A DNA stretch of 64,000 bases from Akebia trifoliata (Eukaryota > Streptophyta > Magnoliopsida > Ranunculales > Lardizabalaceae): positions 21,520,586-21,584,585 of the forward strand of contig CM030707.1 in assembly GCA_017979445.1 (NCBI GenBank). The letters are read 5' to 3'. Positions within the stretch are counted from its first letter, which is position 1; each line of letters opens with the position of its first letter. Shown piece by piece: positions 1 to 11,739 of the stretch. The translations under genes and the position numbers were made by a program. The notes below the pieces were generated by a model, which was given only the letters and a program-made list of their open reading frames with translations, was not told the DNA's origin and ran no database searches.

Positions 1-198
1 TAGAGAAAGGAAGAGAAATGTTGACTGTGGGAAAGAGTTGCCATTGGCATCTTCTGTTGCCGGTTGTGTAATTTCACTACTGTCGATAATCTCCCAAGAG
101 TCTTGACCTTGTAGGTAAGACTTCATGCATGTTGCCCACGTGTTGTAGTTTTGGTTGTTGAGCTTCTTGATCCCTCCAACTACTTGAAGGTCACCCAT
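1..198 (-). CDS. Ty1/copia Gag, N-terminal part (cut by window edge)
   Basis: Reading the minus strand from the ATG at 198 gives about 66 open residues to the window edge. They include GGIKKLNNQNYNTWATCMKS, the conserved N-terminal signature of plant copia Gag (DUF4219/UBN2 type). The start is chosen because it follows the primer-binding site and LTR at the expected distance. Gag forms the cytoplasmic particle that packages element RNA. The rest of the element (protease, integrase, RT, 3' LTR) would lie left of the window, so whether it is intact cannot be judged. Family recognition is solid. Confidence 0.85.
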   Translation of the reverse strand, partial: MGDLQVVGGIKKLNNQNYNTWATCMKSYLQGQDSWEIIDSSEITQPATEDANGNSFPQSTFLFLSL

Positions 199-309
199 CG
201 TGCCAACAGAACTTCGACTATACGAAATAAACTTGATTAACAATCTTGTAGAGTAGTAAACTCCTCACGACTCAAGATAGTTCCACCAAAATCGATCATT
301 GGCAACCTC

Positions 310-321
310 GCTCTGATACCA
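310..321 (-). other. Primer-binding site of the copia element
   Basis: On the minus strand this reads TGGTATCAGAGC, complementary to the 3' end of initiator tRNA-Met and diagnostic of plant Ty1/copia elements. It lies two bases inside the LTR end and upstream of the gag start. Confidence 0.9.
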
Positions 322-323
322 AT

Positions 324-1031
324 TGTTGAGAAAAAATTTAGAGTACTTAACTCTAAATGCACAAATATTAGATATAAACAAGTAAAAAATTACTTGTACT
401 ATACCCTTAATAAAAATATCACTCACAAGTTGAAGAAGAAAATAACACTCTATCACGAAAAATACAATTTTTACAAACACTCACACTTTCTACAACCTCT
501 CAACTTGTTTCTCACAACTTGTTTTCTTAGTACTTGATTCTCATAACTCAATACAAAATGAGAGAACTTACCCTTATTTATCCTTGTGGCACTTCCTGAA
601 CTATTGGCTAAGATTGTACCAACACATTTTTAATCTAATGGTTACAATTTGTCATCTAGAACTTTTCACCAAAATATTTATTATTCTAGATTTTTCCACC
701 AAAATATTTACTATTTTAAAATTTTATACTTTTATCTTATCTAAAAACATCTAGAGTTTTCTCTAAGAAGATTTTAAAAATTGGGCTCTAAATTGCCATT
801 GGGCTTGGGCAATAAATGTGGGCTTTTCCCAATTTGAGCTGGTGTTGAATTTTAACAAATGCGGGTGAACAACCCAAGATATCATGGATTGAGGTACTAG
901 TGGCAGAGTACACTTGCCATAACAAGCTCCATATAGAACTTCTGTCCTCTCAATTAAACACATTGATATAGCATGTAGTTCGGTTATAATTAGGACATGG
1001 CCTATCCAAGACGTAGACTTATTATTGAACA
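324..1031 (-). mobile_element. Ty1/copia 5' LTR
   Basis: The LTR is bounded by TGTTGAG at 324 and TTGAACA ending at 1031, so it has TG...CA ends with short inverted repeats (TGTT/AACA). Length is 708 bp. The inner end is fixed by the adjacent primer site. The outer end is inferred from the TG/CA rule, because the partner LTR is outside the window. The 5 bases after it (CTCAA) would be the target duplication. Confidence 0.75.
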
Positions 1032-2935
1032 CTCAATATACATAGGCAGAAAAAGAGATGATCCTTCTTCAAACCTCATTCAAAGGATTTCTGTTTCTTT
1101 TTGAAATATTTTAGTTGGAATTGAGTCCGAATTTGCATGTTTGCAACCCATCTTTGAATTTTCTATCCCTTTGTAGTGAAATAAGAGAAAATGCCTTAGT
1201 AGTTTACTTAAAGTATATGCTGGTAATGACTGCTGCATCTGTTATTTCTGGTTTTCTTTTGTAATATTTTAGTTAGAATTAAGTTTGTAAATGTTTGAAT
1301 ACTTCTTAGTTTCCTTTATGGGAATACATTAGTGTGTTCCTCTATTTGTCACTTTATGTCTCATTATAAGACAAAGGTGCAAGGTGTTCATCACGACATC
1401 TTCAAAAATCCTAAATGCTAGTTGTCTCAATGTAATCGTCTACAAATATTAGTATTGCCAAAATCAATTTGGTTCGTTATTGCCAAGAAAGATTGCCCAT
1501 GCTTCCTAGGATCTTGTCTTGAATGCTCCAATAGTGGGTGGAATAACAGTGTTGACGAATCTAACATGTTGAGAAAGGTTGGCTATCAACTGTGCAACAG
1601 TTAAGTTTGTTTGAATGGAATGTTGTGAGTTTATGACTCTATTAGTCATAATGTTGGCGTAGCATTTGAAGTATCTCTATTTTTAACTAGTGGAAGTAAG
1701 TAACATCAAGTATCATGGTGCTTAAATGCTGGTGCTACTGATGTCTCTTCTCCCATTATTCTTATAAGAACAAAAGCATATCACAGACAAAGAAAGAAGA
1801 ATGTAGTCTTCATGATTGATTGAAAGACTATATTTGATTCTTAACTATATATCAATCAAAAACCATCTAATATTTATAAGACAGATACATGAAAGACGAA
1901 GAGAAACACAAAACAAGGTGAACCGATGGGAAAAAAAAACAGAGAACAACATGTCTCTTATGTTGTTTCCATCATAGACTATAGAATGCACAGTTTCGAT
2001 GGTGCATGAGTGATTAAGAGTAGATTTGTCTCTCTAGGTTTGTTAATTGTTGCTTGAAAAAAACTCAAATCATTGTTGTAGATTTAATTGCCACTTGGAT
2101 ATGCTTTTATGCCTAACAATGATGTAGTAGGGGATGATAAGAGGAAAAGCATGGCCATAACTTCTTTTGATCTTTCTGACCTCACTTTGGATAATTGTAG
2201 GTTTGATCCTCTTGTGATAATTGTTTTGGGAATTGTGAACGTTGACTTATATCTTGAACTGCATCCTTCACTGTTCTGGTTTTGGTCAGGTTCTGAGGAA
2301 GAATTTGGATGGATGGGAGGTTGGTTCTAACACATACTCTCCGCTCTTTACTTATTTGTAATTCAGCCATTTTTTTTTTTAATTTTGTCATTTGCTTTGA
2401 ACATTTATTTGAAACCATCCTTCAAGTTGTTTATTGGACTAATGAATTTAGGAACTGATTCTGTGGATTTTACATGCTAATTGTTGCAGATTTGATTTTA
2501 CATTAACTTTTGTTGCTTAAGGAGACAATTGATAGAGATGCCACAGAGGATGGATCATGAAGAATCATTCAGAAAGTGGACCTTTGTTTTGCAGCTTGAA
2601 AGACTAAGGAACTCAGTCATTTGTTTGTTGGAAGTCCTTGTTTGAGTTTGAGAAAATGTATCAAAGTGTTGTATGTATGTGAAGTCTTCTTGTAATGCAT
2701 GTTCTATAACTTTGCAATAAGTTGTCTTCCTCAAAATAGTTTGAAGCTTGTTAGTCTCCTCCCATACTCGATGGCACCTAATTTCATTGTTAATATGGAA
2801 TTTAGCACTTGTGAGAACGATAGGGGATGATATAAGTGGATGGGAGTGTACGTTGTTGTTTGTTAGTGTGATTTCAACATATTTCCAGTTATATTGCAAG
2901 AAACACTTCCCACATGGAGACTATTTGGAGAAATT
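1032..2935. other. No recognisable gene
   Basis: This 1.9-kb stretch is AT-rich and holds only short chance reading frames on both strands. Around 2520-2560 there is an exon-like piece after an AG, ending in TGA, that could be the last exon of a decayed gene. I cannot assign it to a family. Confidence 0.4.
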
Positions 2936-4334
2936 TAGGATCTGTTTGGATACCAGGAGCAGAACTACTCTTCCAAAGAACAGGAGTTGAAGTACTCTAT
3001 GGAGGAGCTGGAAAAGTAATTCTGTGCAGAAAGGGCGTTTGGCAATCAACTCTGTGAAGTACTGGCAGAAGTACTTTTGTGCTGGAAGTCTGTTTGGGAA
3101 CCATACTGACTTCTCATGACTTCTAGAAAAAAGATCAGAATACCCTTATATTATACTAGCTACTGTTTTTTATCTTTTAGTGTCATAATATGCCTTCAAA
3201 CTATACTGTTTTTGACATTTTAATTATAAATATTAATATAATATAATATAATAAATATTAATATAATATTTTAAATATTAAACATTAATATAATATGTTT
3301 AAATCTATTATACTCAAAATTTAAAAAAACAATTGACAAACTGTCTTTTAGTGTCATAATATGCCTTCAAACTATACTGTTTTTGACATTTTAACTATAA
3401 ATATTAATATAATATAATATAATATTTTAAATATTAAATATTAATATAATATTTTAAATATTAATATAATATTTTAAATATTAAATATTAATATAAGGTG
3501 TTTAAATCTATTATACTCAAAATTTAAAAAAAAAATTGACTGACTGTCTTTTAGTGTCATAATATGCCTTCAAACTATATTGTTTTTGACATTTTAACTA
3601 TAAATATTAATATAATATAATATAATAAATATTAATATAATATAATATAATATTTTAAATATTAAATATTAATATAATGTGTTTAAATCCATTATACTCA
3701 AAATTTAAAAAAAAATTGACTGACTGTCTTTTAGTGTCATAATATGCCTTCAAACTATATTGTTTTTGACATTTTAACTATAAATATTAATATAATATAA
3801 TATAATAAATATTAATATAATATAATATAATATTTTAAATATTAAATATTAATATAATGTGTTTAAATCCATTATACTCAAAATTTTAAAAAAAAATTGA
3901 CTGACTGTCTTTTAGTGTCATAATATGCCTTCAAACTATATTGTTTTTGACATTTTAACTATAAATATTAATATAATATTTTAAATATTAAATATTAATA
4001 TAATGTGTTTAAATCCATTATACTCAAAATAAAAAATAAAAATTAATATTAATAAATGTTTCTTTCATTTGATTTAAGGGCAAATGAATTAGGAATATTT
4101 TCATAGAAAAATAATAAAGTTAAGGGTATTTTGGTAAAACGAACCATTAAATTTTGACTCCTTGCAAGATGAGTTTTGAGAAATAGGTTTTCTCGACTTC
4201 TTTACAAAGAGTAATTTCTTCCTCTTGCGCGGAGTAACTCTTCGAAGGAGTTATTTATCCAAACGCATCCAAAACGACTTCTAACTCCCCGCAAGAGTCA
4301 GAAGTAGCCAAGGAGTCCTATCCAAACGCCTACT
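2936..4334. mobile_element. Non-autonomous hAT-like DNA element
   Basis: The left end reads GATCTGTTTGGATACC. The right end, reverse-complemented, reads AGGCGTTTGGATAGG, so the two form imperfect terminal inverted repeats of the 'GTTTGGATA' kind common in plant hAT-type MITEs. Similar short words (GGAGCAG, ACTTCT, GAAGT) recur in subterminal positions at both ends. The interior is non-coding and mostly the tandem array listed separately. I could not settle an 8-bp target duplication, so the family is tentative. Confidence 0.6.
3173..4030 (+). repeat. Tandem array of about 180-bp AT-rich units, five copies
   Basis: Units begin with the word CTTTTAGTGTCATAATATGCC (or nearly) at about 3174, 3345, 3548, 3728 and 3909. 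Each continues with TTTTTGACATTTTAA, an ATTAATATAAT-rich stretch and TTATACTCAAAAT. Unit length varies from about 170 to 203 bp because the ATTAATATAAT part expands and contracts. The last three units are nearly identical, suggesting recent local amplification. Confidence 0.9.
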
Positions 4335-4479
4335 TAGTTGCTCCTGCTCCTACTGTAAGATCTTGACCATGAACACCTTATCATTTTGAAACCATTATAT
4401 ATAAAGCTCTTGACAGCAAATCTAATCAATATAACTCATATTATTTTCATGAATGGAGAGAACCATGAAATGGAATTAA

Positions 4480-4716
4480 CAGGTTGTATAAAAATAGGTA
4501 TTTAATTACCGTCATTATAGGCCTCATTTCTATTTATAGCGACGGTAATATAATCAATTAGCGGCGGTTTTTGAACGCCACTATAGGGGTCCATATGGCT
4601 TTTAGATACACCATCAATAGTGGCTTTTCCTTTAGTCATCACTATTGATACTAGCGATGGTATTTTTGGTATTTGCAACGGTTTTTGACCTTGCTAAAAC
4701 CTTACATTTTGTAGTG
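4480..4716. mobile_element. CACTA-like terminal fragment
   Basis: The segment has short subterminal repeats (GCGACGGT, GCGGCGGTTTTTGA, GCAACGGTTTTTGA) and ends ACATTTTGTAGTG, the reverse of a CACTA terminus (CACTACAAAATGT). The opposite terminus is not found nearby, so it is probably a one-ended remnant. The subterminal GCGAC words resemble those of the complete CACTA element at 25454-27641. Confidence 0.45.
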
Positions 4717-5369
4717 AGAGGAGAAGTTAACTAATAGTATGGTTGTTTGGGGGACATGTTGATGAGGGACACAACTGGGACACAGATATGTTTTTGGGCC
4801 ATTTGTTGAGCTGGTGAAGTCAAGGAATCTTCTTGGTTGGCTAGTGCATTGGGGTAATCCTGGCAATATGGTAAATAATCGTCATTCCTTGACCAACCTA
4901 AGATTTTGTAGGCTGTGGTGCTCTTTGCCATGGGTGGTTATGGAATATATTTAGGTTTCCGAATTCGATTCTCCAATGATGTGGTAAATCATTCATTACT
5001 GATCAATCTATTTATATATGCTTATAAGGTATTTCCGAGATAATAAATTTGGTTGATTTGGGATACTTTTAGATCATCAACTTTAAATTTATCGGGTATT
5101 CTTCTTCGTGGGTGGATATCAATACTAAATTTACACTCTAAACATTAGAATTAAACACCTCCCTCTCCATAATGAGTTGGTAGTTATCAAAAGACTTCAT
5201 GATCATTCATAAAACTTACACAACGTGAAAAAAGGGTAAATTAGATGCCAAAGTCAGTCGAATTTACCCATTTTTGTTTTTTTTTTTTTTTTTTTTTTCA
5301 TGTAGTGGTATGTAATCATAATATTTAAAGTACATACTACACATTTTTTTGCCTTCACCATAATTTCAG

Positions 5370-5936
5370 GAGGAGATGGCCAAGGCCAAAGATCTGCATC
5401 CAAAGCTTCTTGATGGAATGTTTTTCTTCTTTGTTCTTGGGGCAACTGGTGGAATCATATCTACGTTCACTTCCAACAAACCTATCTTTGAGAGGTGTAA
5501 TCTAAAATTTAATGGTTATATACAAAGGGAAATTCGCGTACACGTATTTTCATATCCATTGAAAATCACTAACAAATTTGGTGGCAGCCCTCATGTTGTT
5601 ACCGATTTCATTGGCTTTTCTCTCTTGACCATACAGACTATTTTGCCTGCATTATTTGAGGTAATTAGATAACTAACCTCCTCCCCTCTTTGATAGGTAT
5701 GTAAAGGTTTCCTTCTTCCATAATGTAATATTTGCAATCTTTAGCTTGTTTATGGAAAATTATTGCATTTGTATTTTATATTTTCAGATATTTTTCTACT
5801 TCTTTTTGTTGTTTTTTTATTTTTTATTTAGGGAAATCCTGGACTAAGGAACGTTCATGGGATATTGGGTAGTGGGATCATGACTCTATTTCTCATCCAT
5901 GCTGCACTCGGACTTCAACTTGGTCTTAGTTATTAA
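5370..5936 (+). pseudogene. DUF4079-type membrane protein, three 3' exons only
   Basis: Three exons splice in phase: 5370-5494 (after TTTCAG, before GTGTAA), 5588-5660 (after GGCAG, before GTAATT) and 5832-5936 (after ATTTAG, ending TAA). They encode about 100 residues with three or four hydrophobic segments and the words KLLDGMFFFFVLGATGG, SPHVVTDFIGF and NPGLRNVHGILGSG. These match my memory of plant plastid DUF4079 proteins, cytochrome-b561-like membrane proteins of unknown function. Upstream exons, including any transit peptide, are not visible in the preceding 1 kb. I therefore read it as a 5'-truncated fragment rather than a working gene. All three exons are undamaged, so an unseen distant first exon remains possible. 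Confidence 0.65.
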
Positions 5937-6414
5937 TAATTTTCCTCTGAAATGTTAGTCCATGGGTGGTATTGAACCCAAGACCTTGTGCAAGGAACTC
6001 AAGGTCTTAGACCAACTCCACTGCCCCCAAGCAGGAAATAGTTTTGATTTGCATCCTCTTTGAGCATTTATTTTCCACATGAATCCATTTACTGGGTCTA
6101 ATTTCTGGAGTTTTTGTTGTCTAAAATTCCTTTAAGCAGCTAAAATGCTGAATGTTGAAGCATTGAACTGCCTTATCATTGAGGATTCATTGTAAGTCAT
6201 TTTGAACTTTAATGTGTTTCATAATTGAATTCTCCTTTTATAAGAGCATCCTGATAATAAAAAATAAAAAAATTAACAGATAAATTCCTCCTGCATATAA
6301 ATTGAAGTTCTCATGTACCAATATCATGTATATTTTAAGTCCAAAATTCTATTTTCTAGTAATGCTTACATGAGTGGAGGGAAATTATGAAGTTGATGCT
6401 TTAGTAATTGAATC

Positions 6415-7120
6415 ATGACCACTTCTTGTGTCAAGGGCCAGACCATTTTTATCGTGGGTGGAGCTGGTGGTGTTGGCACATTGGTTGTTCAGTTGGCTAA
6501 GTACTTCTATGGTGCTTCTAATGTGGTCTCCACAACAAGCACTCCAAAGGTGGAGTTTTTCAAGAGCTTGGGTGCTGACAAGGTTCTCAATTACACAAAG
6601 ACAAAATACGAAGAAATTGAAGAGAAATATGATTTGGTTTACGATACCATGGGTACATTTCTCACCTACTAAACATCATTTATTTTAAAAAATGATTTTA
6701 ATTTAGTTGATCCATTTTTTGTTTTTAAATCTATAACATAGGTGAGTCTAAGAATTCGTTCGTGGTAGCCATGTAACCCGACTCCTCTATTTCATCATGT
6801 GTATACTCACATCCTCATATCCTTAACTGCACCTACTTAAAAAAATATTTCACACCAAAAAAAAACATATAACTAAATTTCTAGATAGCTGCATTGATGC
6901 TCCTCCGACATGCATCATCCTAGTTCTACACAAAATAATCGAAGGGCACTGGTTTAATCTATTCTTTTCTTAATTGTAGTTATTTAGGAAGTTTTCTACA
7001 GTTATTAAAGTTTGTTAGGTACTTTTTTCAGGCAAAGAGTTGTCTCTTGATCTTTGCATATATGATTGTGAAACCTGGATCAATACTTATTATGTTTCAA
7101 CTTTGTAGTCGTCAATGTTG
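6415..7120 (+). pseudogene. NADPH quinone oxidoreductase/alkenal reductase fragment
   Basis: The exon at about 6415-6652 encodes a dinucleotide-binding fold with IFIVGGAGGVGTLVVQLAK (GxGxxG type), followed by SLGADKVLNYTK and YDLVYDTM. This is the signature of zinc-free medium-chain dehydrogenases related to zeta-crystallin and plastid 2-methylene-furan-3-one reductases. A following exon near 7032-7090 is frameshifted: VKPGSILIMF is visible in a different frame from the expected GKE start. No N-terminal catalytic exon or C-terminal exon is seen. It lies 0.5 kb after the DUF4079 remnant in the same orientation, so two unrelated broken genes sit side by side. Confidence 0.75.
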
Positions 7121-8689
7121 GTGAAGTATATAGATTGATGCAAGCAAAGGAACTGAACCAAAATGGAACGAGAATTTCGTATTCATAGTCTCCAATGGCG
7201 TTTCAGAACTTACTATTAAAATAATAGATGGTGATAGTGGAACTTCATATGATTTTGTGAGAGAAGCAACGTGAGTATTGCTTTAATGTATAGAATATTT
7301 ACTATTAAATCCTTTTCAATTGTAGTATGCATCATGCATACAAGGAAGAAATTTTTTTTGTTGACATTATGGGGAAAAAATATTACTAGTGTGCTTGGCA
7401 CTGCTACTATTTATTGTCCTTGAATTGACTTTAGACATGGCCTCCCCCCCTCCTTCAGTTCCTCTGTTTGTGATGACAGTCTCTCTTAATTTATAAAGGA
7501 ACATCTTTCAACTCTTATTTTTCATATTATTAAAATCTCATTAAATTGTAGCTTGAAAAGTGCTCATGGGTCAGTGGCTGTCACAAAATATATGAGGCTA
7601 ACATTGCTCTGTTTAGTACTAATAATTTTTATGTATTGTCATCATACTTAAAGTGAAGTTATTCAAATTTATATTTTATGATTCTTGCACCATTCCTCTT
7701 GATCCACTGTTTATGGAGGGAAACTTGCCACCAACTCTTTACATTGTGGTCAAGGACTAAGAGTATTGTGGAGAGATTAGAGTTGGTCTCACATTCACTC
7801 CTGAGGTATTTGTCTTGATGCCCTTTAATCTGTTTATATGCATTTTCATAACTACTATATAGTAGACAACCTTCTCCATTAGTCACAAAACCCAAATGGG
7901 AAGAGAAATAAGTGGGAAAAAAAAAAAAACAAACAAACAAAAGCACTACTTAAACTCAATCCCCATCTATCCCTATGTGACTCAAGCACTACAGGATGGG
8001 CATAATATGTGACTCAAGCACCATGGTTCTGTGCGCATTCCATGTCAGTTGAGTGTGTTTGAGTTTAGTATTATTCGTTTTAATTAACTACACAACATGC
8101 TTTATTTATATTCCAACGTATGTATGATCATGGATTTCTTCTTCTGCTTATTGTTTTGTAGCTCCAGCATTGAAATCAGAAAAATGTCACACTTTTGTTG
8201 ATGAACTTTTGATATTGATGATATGGAGTGATATCTTGGTAATCATGTTTTGTGTTCATAAGGCATGGGAGAATGTGGGATTCTCTTTAACTGTTTGGTA
8301 TTAGTGGTTTATGTATGGTGATTGATTCCACATGACATGATCTTTGAACTTGAAATTTTGAGTATACATCACATAAAAAACTTTTTACACGGCGGTGAAG
8401 TCTTCAACCACCTAAAAATTGAACTAATAAGGAGTATCTAATCTAGGAAACAGTGACAATGTAGGGGAAATCCAAACCTTGAGAAAAATAATAGGACATA
8501 AGTGGAGAGAGCCAGAAGAGATAAAAGGCATCATGAACATTTACTTCTGATTGTGTTTTATTTCTAAGCAATTATGTGACTCAATTTCATTTGTTAGTGC
8601 CCAATTGCTTCTAATTAGAGTTTGTTTAGTAATGAAATTTCAATATATAATATGAATTTTGAATTGTTTAGCTTAATTTGGAACTTGTT
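7121..8689. other. No recognisable gene
   Basis: The stretch is AT-rich. The only structure I see is a short direct repeat of TGTGACTCAAGCAC near 7976 and 8009. Open frames are short and unrelated to known families. Confidence 0.4.
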
Positions 8690-8709
8690 TTATGATTTTT
8701 CTTTTGTTT

Positions 8710-11020
8710 CTCCCAATAAACATAACTAGGTCCCAACTTTGAAGAAAAGACAAGATCGAATTCGAACACAACTAACTTAAGTCAAAGAGTAAAAATAAGT
8801 GGTCTCATATGGACACGGATAACGAGCAATACAATAAGATGTGGGTCACGGATTTCTCACTTGATTTACACAAATAACAAAAGTTTGGGGTTACAAAATA
8901 TCCTTTAATAAGGTGATCTAGAGTAAGAATTCTGACATGGGATGCCAACTAAATGAAGAATACATTAGACGCATTTTGTAGTCCAAATAAATGAGGAAAG
9001 AAATACAATAAAAGGTAGTGGAATCCAACAAAGCAGAGAAAAAGATTTCACAGAAAAATAGTTACCATTGGTACAAAATCCATTTCCGCCTATCTAACCT
9101 TGATAGCTCTCTTGAACTGATCTCAAGCTAGTTAGTTATGTTTGCGAGCTCCTAGATCTCTCAGTCGTTAAAAACCCTCCTAAAACCTCAAATTCCGTGA
9201 GGGACCACTCCCAGTGAGGTTCAAGAAGACTGCAACTGGCAAATTCTTCTTCCTTGACAAAGTGTAAAGCCTTGGGAATTGAAGGCAAAGAAGTATAGTG
9301 CCACACCCTCCCCTTCCTACTCTAAATCTAATCAATTTTCTAAATTCCAAGCACACTCTCATGACCTTTTTCTAGATGTTGCCATGAAAGATGTTTTAAC
9401 CACCTTACTTTCCCATCCATTTAACTTCTCCTCGTATTTTTTCTTACTCGCCCTTCTCCAAATACTTGATCATTCCTTCCCAAACCTTCACAACCACTTC
9501 CCTAGTAAATTCGAATTTGAGATCGTAAAAATCCTAATGCCCAAAACCCCCTTCTTTCTTTAGACCATAAACCAACTTCCACTTAGCTAAGTGAAATTTC
9601 TTATTCCCATCCTTGTCATTCCACTAGAATTCTCTAATCAATTTTTTTAACTGCTCTTCGACACACATATGAATGGAGAACAGATATAGGTGGTATATCG
9701 AAATGCTTGTAATTGTGGTATATCGAAATGCTCCTCGTATTTTTTCTTACTCGCCCTTCTCCAAATACTTGATCATTCCTTCCCAAACCTTCACAACCAC
9801 TTCCCTAGTAAATTCGAATTTGAGATCGTAAAAATCCTAATGCCCAAAACCCCCTTCTTTCTTTAGACCATAAACCAACTTCCACTTAGCTAAGTGAAAT
9901 TTCTTATTCCCATCCTTGTCATTCCACTAGAATTCTCTAATCAATTTTTTTAACTGCTCTTCGACACACCTATGAATGGAGAACAGATATAGGTGGTATA
10001 TCGAAATGCTTGTAATTGTGTTTTTAATCAAAGTTAGTTCCCCCCCCCCCCCCCTCTAGATAGATATTTTACTTTCCAAGAACATAGTCATATTTCTATC
10101 CTTCCAACCACTGATTCCCAAATAGCCTTGCTCCTATATGTTGTTCCTAATAGAAGACCAAGATAATTCGTTGGCAAGTGATCCTTCTGGCAACCAAACA
10201 TTGTGGCCCACTTAAGAAGTTTTGGAACCTCTCCTACCCCAAACATTTTGGACTTGCTTAGATTGATTCGTAGCCTATAAATGACTTCGATACAACATAA
10301 CACACCCCTCAATAATTTTACTTGATCTATTGAGGCATCTAAGATGACCAAGAAATCATTTTGCAAATTGTAGATGCAACACTTGTAGACCATCTACCCC
10401 ACTATGGAAGTCAGACAAGGCCCCTACATTGAATTGTCTTATCAATATTCTACCCAATGCCTATGCCACAATGACAAACAACATGGGTGATAAGGGATCA
10501 CTTTGCCTCAAGCCTCGGGAACTCTTAAAGAAATCAACTGGACTCTCATTGACCAAGATTGAGAAAGTTGTTCAATGCATGCACTTCAATCAATCAACTT
10601 CTCCCCAAAACTCATGCAATGTAACATGTATCTCAGGAAATCCCAACTCATATGATCATACACTTTGTACATATCAATTTTGTAGACCAAGCCTTTCTCC
10701 CCTTCCTTTAAACAAAAGTTTATACACTCATGGAAGATCACTAACTTAAATACTTAATTACCTCTTGTATGGCTAACAAATGCACTGGTTACCTCCCCTT
10801 TTGTCATTCTTTATCAAAGCCTCTTGGCCTCCAAAAATATCTTGTAGAGGGCCATTGGTGTTTAGTTGCCAAAAACCCAATAGAGGGGCTACCCACTTGC
10901 ATGACAAAAGAGAAATTGTTAAAATAGCTAATGAATCAAAGAAGGAATTATTAAAGCCGGAATCATTTAGTTGTTTCAACTCCAAGACCTTGAAATTTAA
11001 GTCATCCACAATTTGGGCAT
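8710..11020 (-). pseudogene. LINE (L1-type) retrotransposon remnant, copy 1
   Basis: Minus-strand translation shows non-LTR reverse transcriptase pieces in order: KIDMYK.YDHMSWDFLRYML near 10660-10710, then LVILDASIDQVK (after a damaged FA-D-D site), then INLSKSKMFGVGEVPKLL and LPTNYLGLLLG near 10130-10270. Further down are LLGKWL and IWRR...KKKYEEKLNGW, matching the C-terminal part of plant L1 ORF2. Stops and frameshifts are frequent. The related copies at 15.5-19.3 and 35.7-37.7 kb share the same overall decay. Unlike them, this copy has no LTR at position 11011 (GGGCATAACTTATC), so it is the empty-site reference. Confidence 0.8.
9428..10020. repeat. 303-bp direct tandem duplication inside LINE copy 1
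   Basis: The sequence beginning CTCCTCGTATTTTTTCTTAC at 9428 starts again at 9731 and runs nearly identically to about 10020. Copies 2 and 3 of the LINE lack the second unit, so this is a local event. The high identity of the two units implies it is recent. Confidence 0.9.
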
Positions 11021-11138
11021 AACTTATCTTGAAAAGAATGGGCTGGTGAGATGGCCAAGCTTGGATTTATTGTCGATTACATTCTTGAGGGTTAAGAAGG
11101 GAGAAAAAGATAGGTGAGTCAAAAAGAAGGATTTTGTT

Positions 11139-11290
11139 AACGTGCACACATTAAAGTGTAATAAATACACTTTGGAAATTTGATTTTGTACCAAAATTGC
11201 CCTTTAAAAAATTATTTTTTACAAAAATACCCTCCGATATCAATTTCCAAAGTGTACTTATTGCACTTTAACGCGTGACCCAAGGGCACA
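11139..11290. repeat. Small foldback element, copy 1 of 4
   Basis: The left arm ATTAAAGTGTAATAAATACA is mirrored by an inverted right arm ending TTGCACTTTAACG, with CTTTGGAAATT and AATTTCCAAAG inside. The centre is ACCAAAATTGCCC...TACAAAAATACCC. Related copies are at 22020-22165, 24890-25040 and 40438-40590, always 100-150 bp downstream of the LTR/LINE junction in the repeated spacer. Confidence 0.75.
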
Positions 11291-11566
11291 CGTTGACAAA
11301 ATCCAAAAAGAATACCAAACTATTGCCAAACTTGGACAAATCATAGATTTCATTCTCAATATTTGAGAATATTTGTGTAAGGAAAGACAGTGAATGAACA
11401 GAATACCAAGCCATTGCCAAACTTGGTCTGATCATGGACTAAATTCTTGACAATTTAGACAGCAATATATCAAAGATTTAGCATTGGCGCAAACTACCAA
11501 ATTTATAATTAAATTTTGCATTCATACAAATCCTTTCAATGGTCATATTATTTCAATGGTCATATG

Positions 11567-11568
<2 letters not shown>

Positions 11569-11600
<32 letters not shown>
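11569..11600. repeat. (ATT)n microsatellite
   Basis: About ten uninterrupted ATT units. A shorter related tract is at 15237-15252 in the same position of the repeated spacer. Confidence 0.95.
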
Positions 11601-11739
11601 CAGTAGCAATTTTATAAAGAATTCTTTACTGGGTAGACCTGAAAGCCAAGTACTGCCTATTTACATATACACCCAAAAGTTGAAATAATTGCCCCCACAA
11701 ACCTTGCTTTTACTTAAATAAATAAATAAATAACCACCC

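Noticed and set aside
3173..4030. CRISPR-like array
   Set aside because: The units are contiguous AT-rich tandem repeats without spacers, in a plant genome.
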